A DNA stretch of 64,000 nucleotides from JAMLIN01 sp964509685 (lineage in GTDB: Bacteria > Pseudomonadota > Gammaproteobacteria > Burkholderiales > Burkholderiaceae_E): contig CAZDYQ010000006.1 of assembly GCA_964509685.1 (NCBI GenBank), positions 1 through 64,000 on the forward strand. Direction: 5' to 3'. A program made the position numbers and the translations under genes. The notes below the pieces were generated by a model. That model saw only the letters and a list, made by a program, of their open reading frames with translations. It was not told the origin of the DNA and searched no databases. Shown here one piece after another: positions 59,267-64,000 of this stretch (its first letter is position 1; every line of letters starts with the position of its first letter).

Positions 59267-59982
59267 CGTGTCTCCTTCCGCTTGTCGTTGGCGCCACAAC
59301 AGCGCTTGTACTTGCGACCGCTGCCGCAGGGGCAGGGATCGTTGCGTCCCGGCGCCGGCGCGCCGCGCCGGATGGTGGCCGGCGCGGACGCCCGGCTGCG
59401 GGCCGGCTCGTAGTGATGGTAGAAGGCGAAGGCGGAATCGATCATGTCCTCCACCACCGCCTGGCGGTCGCCCTCGATCGGCGCGACAACCTCGTCGGTG
59501 GCGAGGTCGCGCTCCTGCGCCAGCAGCTCGAACGGCTCGAGCCAGTCGGCAAGGTCCGGGTCGTCGTCGAGCCCGGCCCATTCCCCGGCCTGCGCATCGA
59601 TGCCGCGCAGGAAGCCGATCGCCCACAGGTTGCCGGCCGACCGCCCTTGCTCGTCGCGCTCCATCACCGGCTCGAGGCCCTCGCCCGCATGGAGCGCGGC
59701 CGTGATGGAGAGCCTGTGCCGCCGCAGCAGGCCGGCGAGTTCCTCCGCCTCGGGCCCGGCCGGCGCCGCGGGAACACGTCCGGCCCCATCGGGTTCGCGC
59801 CCGCAGGCCAGGGCGAGTGCGACCTCGTCGGGGACCGGGCGGGGGCTACAGGCGAGCGCCGTGAGGAAGCCGTCGAGTTCCTCGAGCACCATCGCGGCAT
59901 CGGGATCGATCGCCTCGAGCAGCGCGTCGATGCGCGCGAGTTCGTCGTCCGAAAGAGGACGGGCCGGATTGGGCTTGCGCAT
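59263..59982 (-). CDS. YecA/UPF0149 family protein with C-terminal SEC-C zinc motif
   Basis: Cytoplasmic protein of 239 aa. The N-terminal two-thirds (about 10-185) match the UPF0149/YgfB-YecA helical fold; the C-terminal 18 residues form the zinc-binding SEC-C motif RNDPCPCGSGRKYKRCCG also found at the end of SecA. A DPCPCGSG pattern with a final CC pair is complete. It is the first gene of a chain YecA-amidase-membrane protein with overlapping stops and starts. E. coli YecA binds the ribosome and SecB-like clients; here a chaperone-like role is plausible. Confidence 0.9.
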   Translation of the reverse strand: MRKPNPARPLSDDELARIDALLEAIDPDAAMVLEELDGFLTALACSPRPVPDEVALALACGREPDGAGRVPAAPAGPEAEELAGLLRRHRLSITAALHAGEGLEPVMERDEQGRSAGNLWAIGFLRGIDAQAGEWAGLDDDPDLADWLEPFELLAQERDLATDEVVAPIEGDRQAVVEDMIDSAFAFYHHYEPARSRASAPATIRRGAPAPGRNDPCPCGSGRKYKRCCGANDKRKETR

Positions 59983-60017
59983 CGCGGCAGTATAGCTTCC
60001 GCGACCGCCGCCGCGGC

Positions 60018-61178
60018 TCACAGACTGCGGCTGATCACCTCCTTCATGATCTCGTTCGTGCCGCCGTAGATGCGCTGCACGCGGGCGTCCGCGTAGGCGC
60101 GCGCGATCGGGTATTCGAGCATGAAGCCGCTGCCACCGTGCAGCTGGAGGCACTCGTCGATAACCTCGCACTGCATGTCGGTGGACCACAGCTTGGCCAT
60201 CGCGGCGGTGGTCGGGTCGAGCTTGTTCTCGAGCACCCGGCCGAGGCAGTCGTCGATGAAGCTGCGTCCCACCCGCGCCTTGGTCCTGAGCTCGGCCAGC
60301 TTGAAGCGGGTGGTCTGGAAGTCGAACACCGTCTTGCCGAAGGCCTTGCGGTTGCGCACGAAGTCGAGCGTCCAGTCGATCGCCGCTTCCGCGGTCGCGA
60401 CCGCCCGCAGCGCGATCATCATCCGCTCCCAGGGCAGTTCCTGCATCAGGTAGATGAAGCCCTCGCCTTCCCGGCCGAGGAGGTTCGAGGCCGGCACGCG
60501 CACGTCGTCGAAGAAGAGCTCGGAGGTGTCCTGCGCCTTCAGGCCCAGCTTCTTGAGGCGCCGGCCCTTGGTGAACCCCGGGGTGCCCTCCTCGACCACG
60601 ATCAGGCTGGTGCCCTTCGCGCCCTTCTCGGGATCGGTCTTGACGACGACGATGACGAGGTCGCTGTTGTAGCCGTTGGTGATGTAGGTCTTGGAGCCGT
60701 TGAGGACGTAGTAGTCGCCGTCGCGCCGCGCGGTGGTGCGGACGGCCTGCAGGTCGCTGCCGGCGCCCGGCTCGGTCATCGCGATCGCGCCGATGCGCTC
60801 GCCGCGGGCCATCGGGGGCAGCCAGCGGCGCTTCTGCTCCTCGTTCGCATAGCGCAGCAGGTAGTTGGCGACAATCTCCGAGTGCAGCGAGAAGCCGGGA
60901 CCGGTCGCGCCGGACCGCGCGAACTCCTCGATGAGGATCGCGCTGTAGCGCCGGTCGACCCCGGCGCCGCCGTACTCCTCCGGCATGGTCACGCAGAGCA
61001 GGCCCGCCTCGCCGGCGGCCAGCCAGGCGGAGCGGTCGACGTAGCCCTGCTCTTCCCACCGATCGTGGTGCGGCAGGATCTCGCGCTCGATGAACTTGCG
61101 CACCGTGTCGCGGAACTGCTCGTGGTCGCTGTCGAAGAGCGGCCGCTCGACGCCGGCTGGCAGGGTCTGGACTGTCAT
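60018..61178 (-). CDS. Acyl-CoA dehydrogenase
   Basis: FAD-dependent dehydrogenase of 386 aa catalysing the first step of acyl-CoA beta-oxidation. The fold-defining AIAMTEPGAGSDLQ (FAD/substrate loop), LHGGSGFMLEYPIARAYAD and RIYGGTNEIMKE segments are present. At the position of the MCAD catalytic glutamate it reads YGG, not YEG, so the base is probably on another helix as in long-chain and isovaleryl-CoA enzymes. Start 61178 gives the usual N-terminus. It is divergent from an SDR at 61340, likely acting in the same degradation. Confidence 0.93.
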   Translation of the reverse strand: MTVQTLPAGVERPLFDSDHEQFRDTVRKFIEREILPHHDRWEEQGYVDRSAWLAAGEAGLLCVTMPEEYGGAGVDRRYSAILIEEFARSGATGPGFSLHSEIVANYLLRYANEEQKRRWLPPMARGERIGAIAMTEPGAGSDLQAVRTTARRDGDYYVLNGSKTYITNGYNSDLVIVVVKTDPEKGAKGTSLIVVEEGTPGFTKGRRLKKLGLKAQDTSELFFDDVRVPASNLLGREGEGFIYLMQELPWERMMIALRAVATAEAAIDWTLDFVRNRKAFGKTVFDFQTTRFKLAELRTKARVGRSFIDDCLGRVLENKLDPTTAAMAKLWSTDMQCEVIDECLQLHGGSGFMLEYPIARAYADARVQRIYGGTNEIMKEVISRSL

Positions 61179-61339
61179 TTCTACTCCTGGAATTTTCTTG
61201 GCATCATTTCGGGAAGCCAGGGCCCGGCTCCGCCTCGCCTGCGAGTCTATCCGAAGCCCGGCGTTCCCCTTGCCATGCCGGTGCACCGCCTCGGCGAGGC
61301 CAGTCCGAATCCTCATTTCCTATCAGGGAGACAGCAGAA

Positions 61340-62254
61340 ATGGGCAACATGCTCGAGAACAAGGTCATCGTCGTCACCGGCGCCGGCAACGGCATAGGCC
61401 GCGATTTCGCGCTGGCGCTCGCCGCGGAGGGCGCCAAGGTCGTCGTCAACGACATCGGCGCGTCCTTGTCGGGCGAGGGCCAGGACGCCGGCCCGGCGCA
61501 GAAGGTCGTCGACGAGATCCGCAAGGCGGGCGGCGAGGCCGTCGCCAACACCGACAGCGTCGCCGACTGGCAGAGCGCCAACCGAATCGTGACCACCGCG
61601 CTCGACACCTTCGGTCGCATCGACGGGGTCATCAACAACGCCGGTATCCTGCGCGACCGCATGTTCTTCAAGATGAACGAGGAAGAGTGGCGCGCGGTGA
61701 TCGATGTCCACCTCCACGGCTCGTTCTTCGTGGCCCGCGCCGCGGCGAACTACTTCAAGGACCAGAACAGCGGCGCCTACATCCACATGACCTCCACGTC
61801 GGGCCTGATCGGGAACTTCGGCCAGGCCAACTACGCGGCGGCGAAGCTGGGCATCATGGGCCTGTCGAAGTCGATCGCGCTCGACATGTCGCGCTTCAAC
61901 GTGCGCTCGAACTGCATCGCCCCCTTCGCCTGGAGCCGCATGACCAGCTCCATCCCGGCGAATACCCCGGAAGAGAAGGAACGCGTCGAGCGCATGAAGC
62001 GGATGGAGACCAACAAGATCGCCCCGCTGGCAGTGTTCCTCATGTCCGACCAGGCCAGGGACGTCACGGGCCAGGTGTTCGGGGTTCGCGCCAACGAGAT
62101 CATGCTCTTCAACCACAACCGGCCGATCCGGATCGTGCACCGGTCGGAGGGCTGGACACCGCAGTCCGTGGCCGAGCATGCGATTCCCGCCATGCGCGCG
62201 AGCTTCTTCCCGCTCGATCGCTCCTCCGACGTGTTCTGCTGGGACCCGATCTGA
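61340..62254 (+). CDS. SDR family 3-hydroxyacyl-CoA dehydrogenase-like (17-beta-HSD4 type)
   Basis: NAD-dependent SDR of 304 aa. The cofactor motif TGAGNGIG is at about 13-20, NNAG near 105 and the catalytic YAAAK in GQANYAAAKLGIM. The C-terminal extension with ERMKRMETNKIAPLAVFLMSDQARDVTGQ is typical of the multifunctional-enzyme-2/17-beta-HSD4 branch, which oxidises 3-hydroxyacyl-CoA. AGGGAGA precedes the start at 61340. Divergent from acyl-CoA dehydrogenase, it may form a beta-oxidation pair. It is followed 19 bp later by an LpxR-like gene. Confidence 0.9.
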   Translation: MGNMLENKVIVVTGAGNGIGRDFALALAAEGAKVVVNDIGASLSGEGQDAGPAQKVVDEIRKAGGEAVANTDSVADWQSANRIVTTALDTFGRIDGVINNAGILRDRMFFKMNEEEWRAVIDVHLHGSFFVARAAANYFKDQNSGAYIHMTSTSGLIGNFGQANYAAAKLGIMGLSKSIALDMSRFNVRSNCIAPFAWSRMTSSIPANTPEEKERVERMKRMETNKIAPLAVFLMSDQARDVTGQVFGVRANEIMLFNHNRPIRIVHRSEGWTPQSVAEHAIPAMRASFFPLDRSSDVFCWDPI

Positions 62255-62273
62255 GCACCGGCACCCCGGCACC

Positions 62274-63302
62274 GTGACTCCCCGCCGCGCAGGGCGAGCC
62301 GGCCGGAGCGGCAGCGCCGCCAGGGCGCTCGCGCTGGCCGGCGCCCTCCTGGTGGCCAGCGCGCCCGCCCCGGCGGCGGGCCTGCGGGGCATCGCGCTGC
62401 AGGCCGACAACGACGAGTTCGCCGGGCCCGACCGGCACGATCGCTGGTACACCGGCGGGCTGCGCGCGACCGCCCTCTTCGACATCGAGCACGGCGGCGC
62501 CGCGCAGCGGCTCGTCGATGCATGGTGCGCGACGATCCGCTGTGCCCGCGACGGCGAAGCGCTCGGCTTCGTCACGCTCGGGCAGAACCTCTACACCCAG
62601 GCCGACCGGCGCCGCGAGGTGCCGCAGCCCGGCGACCGCCCCGTCGGCGGGTGGCTCTACCTGCGCGGCGGCGGCGTCGTGGACGGCTCGCGACGGCACG
62701 ACCTCGTCGCCTTCGAGATCGGCCTCACCGGCCCTGGCGCCCAGGGAAAGCGCGCCCAGGACGCGATGCACGATTTCCTCGGCGTCGATCGCGTGCCGGC
62801 CTGGCGATACCAGCTCAGGCCGCGTACCGGCGTGGCGCTGCGCGTCCAGTCGGCGCGCCGATTCCGGCTCGGCGAGCACAGCGACATGGTCGCCGAGGGC
62901 AGGCTCCAGCTCGGCAATGTCGACACCCATGTCGGCGCGGGCGTGGGACTGCGCTTCGGGCCGGCGCTCGACGGCGCCCGCCTGCCCGCGGAGGCGCGCG
63001 ATGCCGCGCCGGGAGTCCGTGGCCCGGCCCGCTGGCATGCGGTGATCGGCATGCGCGCGAAGGCGGTGGCGTGGGACGGCCTCGTCGAGGGGCCGGCCTA
63101 CGGCTACTCGCCCACCGTCAGGGCGCGGCCCTTCGTCCTCGAGGCCTTCGCGGGCCTCGCCTGGCGCCTGCGGCGCAATCTCGACGTCGCCTTCACGCTG
63201 TCGCGACGCTCGTCGGACTTCAGCGGCGAAAGCCTTCCGGGCGGCGGCCTCGGGGGCCACACGATCGGCGCGATCCGGCTCGGCTGGCGGTTCGAGCGCT
63301 GA
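62274..63302 (+). CDS. LpxR family outer-membrane lipid A 3'-O-deacylase-like protein
   Basis: Outer-membrane barrel of 342 aa, of the LpxR/DUF2219 family. A signal peptide ends near PAAG. DNDEFAGPDRHDRWYTGG near the N-terminus carries the acidic residues and the Tyr/His pattern of the family's calcium-binding and active-site region, and the final residue region IRLGWRFER is barrel-like. LpxR removes the 3'-acyloxyacyl chain of lipid A. A GTG start at 62274 is chosen because the signal peptide begins just after. It is convergent with the kinase gene. Confidence 0.85.
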   Translation: MTPRRAGRAGRSGSAARALALAGALLVASAPAPAAGLRGIALQADNDEFAGPDRHDRWYTGGLRATALFDIEHGGAAQRLVDAWCATIRCARDGEALGFVTLGQNLYTQADRRREVPQPGDRPVGGWLYLRGGGVVDGSRRHDLVAFEIGLTGPGAQGKRAQDAMHDFLGVDRVPAWRYQLRPRTGVALRVQSARRFRLGEHSDMVAEGRLQLGNVDTHVGAGVGLRFGPALDGARLPAEARDAAPGVRGPARWHAVIGMRAKAVAWDGLVEGPAYGYSPTVRARPFVLEAFAGLAWRLRRNLDVAFTLSRRSSDFSGESLPGGGLGGHTIGAIRLGWRFER

Positions 63303-63343
63303 GCGACCGGGCCGACGGACCCTGCGCGCGCCGCGCGCGAACG

Positions 63344-63928
63344 TCACGCGATGTCGGCCAGCGCATCCAGCGCCGCCTGGACCCTGGCATCGCCGGATCC
63401 CGCCACCGGCCGCCACGGTATCCGGTTCGCCTCCAGGATGTCGACGAGCCGGCGGTGGATCCGGTCGCGCGTGGGCGGGTCCATCCGCATGATGCCGTCC
63501 TCGACCCAGTCGATGTCGGGCAGGCACACGAGCGTGGCCGCGTAGCCGCGCTGGCGCTCGATCGCGCCGGGCAGCAGGCTGTGGTCGTCGAAGCAGTCCA
63601 CGCTGTAGAGCGCCACCATCAGGGAGGTCGTGTCGCAGACCACCCAGCCGATGCCCCGCTCGGCGGCCGCATCGACCGCGAAGCGTTCGCGGCGCTCCTG
63701 CTCCGCGACGATGGCGGCCTGCTCCTCCACCCGGGGCACACGTCCGGCCGTGTCGCAGAACTCGCGCAGGTACTCGGCCACCACGACGGCCCCGAGCCGC
63801 GCCGCGAGCGCCTCCGCGAGGCTCGACTTGCCGGTGGATTCCGCGCCCAGCAGCGCCACCCGCCGGGGCTGGTGCCGGCTCAGCCAGCGGCCCGTCGCGG
63901 CCGCTCCGCTCTCAGTTCCCGCAGCCAT
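63344..63928 (-). CDS. NadR-like AAA/nicotinamide riboside kinase-type ATPase
   Basis: Cytoplasmic P-loop kinase of 194 aa. The Walker A motif GAESTGKS is at 28-35, and EYLREFCDTAG and CDTTSLMVALYS match the NadR kinase (RNK) domain. No adenylyltransferase or HTH domain is present, so this is a stand-alone kinase version. Its start overlaps the end of pnuC by 49 nt. Together the two would import nicotinamide riboside and trap it by phosphorylation; a relative acting on another vitamin is possible. Confidence 0.85.
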   Translation of the reverse strand: MAAGTESGAAATGRWLSRHQPRRVALLGAESTGKSSLAEALAARLGAVVVAEYLREFCDTAGRVPRVEEQAAIVAEQERRERFAVDAAAERGIGWVVCDTTSLMVALYSVDCFDDHSLLPGAIERQRGYAATLVCLPDIDWVEDGIMRMDPPTRDRIHRRLVDILEANRIPWRPVAGSGDARVQAALDALADIA

Positions 63929-64000
63929 CGATGCCAGCCGAGCGCCGCGAGCACGCAGAAGATCGCATAGAGAATCGCGGTCAGGTAGAGGGACTTGTAC
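63880..64000 (-). CDS. pnuC: PnuC family vitamin transporter, C-terminal part only
   Basis: The final 39 codons of an inner-membrane PnuC-family transporter run off the window edge. The translation has YKSLYLTAILYAIFC, a hydrophobic helix, then LGWHRWLREL and an arginine-rich tail, which is the PnuC C-terminal pattern. PnuC proteins exchange vitamins such as nicotinamide riboside by facilitated diffusion; PnuT relatives move thiamine. Which substrate applies cannot be read here, but the overlapping NadR-like kinase favours nicotinamide riboside. Confidence 0.7.
   Translation of the reverse strand, partial: YKSLYLTAILYAIFCVLAALGWHRWLRELRAERPRRAAG

Noticed and set aside
60018..61178. Loss of the catalytic glutamate in acyl-CoA dehydrogenase (YGG instead of YEG)
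   Set aside because: Many bacterial acyl-CoA dehydrogenases place the base on another helix, so this is a normal subtype feature.
1..64000. tRNA, rRNA, CRISPR arrays, insertion sequences, phage or integrase genes
   Set aside because: Looked for on both strands; no cloverleaf, spaced repeat series, transposase or integrase was found.

Overview
The window is a high-GC (roughly 70% G+C by eye), gene-dense chromosomal stretch from a Gram-negative proteobacterium. Outer-membrane receptors, lipoproteins, an LpxR-type lipid A deacylase, bacterioferritin and a cytochrome cd1 nitrite reductase are all encoded. The acyl-CoA synthetase/Liv ABC arrangement, the NirS sequence and the TAXI protein fit a betaproteobacterium (or a related gammaproteobacterium) with aerobic fatty or aromatic acid catabolism and a denitrification step. 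No rRNA, tRNA, insertion sequence, phage gene or CRISPR array was seen; this looks like core plus light accessory chromosome.

Layout. 1-4.7 kb: an acyl-CoA synthetase-livG-livH operon, a divergent Crp/Fnr regulator with a perfect palindromic operator, and 3-hydroxyacyl-CoA dehydrogenase. 4.7-6.2 kb: a patatin-like lipase followed by a structured 3' region that may be a small RNA. 6.3-12.5 kb: a two-component system and a VIT/von Willebrand A protein belonging to the 'proteobacterial dedicated sortase' families, but with neither a sortase gene nor an LPXTG-like signal; an SrkA-type kinase is coupled to the histidine kinase. 12.5-17.7 kb: a TonB-dependent receptor divergent from nirS (with an FNR/DNR box) and a DUF169 protein. 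17.7-21.7 kb: flavoprotein, methyltransferase, divergent AraC regulator, DUF454 protein. 21.8-29.5 kb: an iron island. A five-gene imelysin/di-heme cytochrome/DUF1513 operon faces bfd and bfr across a Fur-box-like site.

29.5-43.4 kb: flavin reductase, Bcr/CflA exporter, NYN-LOTUS protein, acyl-CoA ligase, two SDRs (one lacking the catalytic YxxxK), TAXI protein, HDOD protein, and the prkA-yeaH-spoVR stress cluster. 43.4-49.1 kb: GST, serine hydrolase, RidA, outer-membrane protein, DinB, LuxR regulator and a small secreted acidic protein. 49.2-52.4 kb: a TPP riboswitch controlling a TonB-dependent receptor and, probably, a secreted HExxH protein, which points to thiamine-compound uptake. 52.4-57.8 kb: a GH17-GT2 beta-glucan synthase divergent from a membrane GH17 protein. 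57.4-64 kb: small membrane protein-amidase-YecA chain, acyl-CoA dehydrogenase divergent from an SDR, LpxR-like protein, and a NadR-like kinase overlapping a truncated pnuC.

Most operons show 1-8 nt stop/start overlaps, so translational coupling is common. The best leads are the sortase-less dedicated-sortase module, the riboswitch-controlled receptor, the Crp/Fnr operator, the iron island architecture and the non-canonical SDR tied to a TAXI protein.
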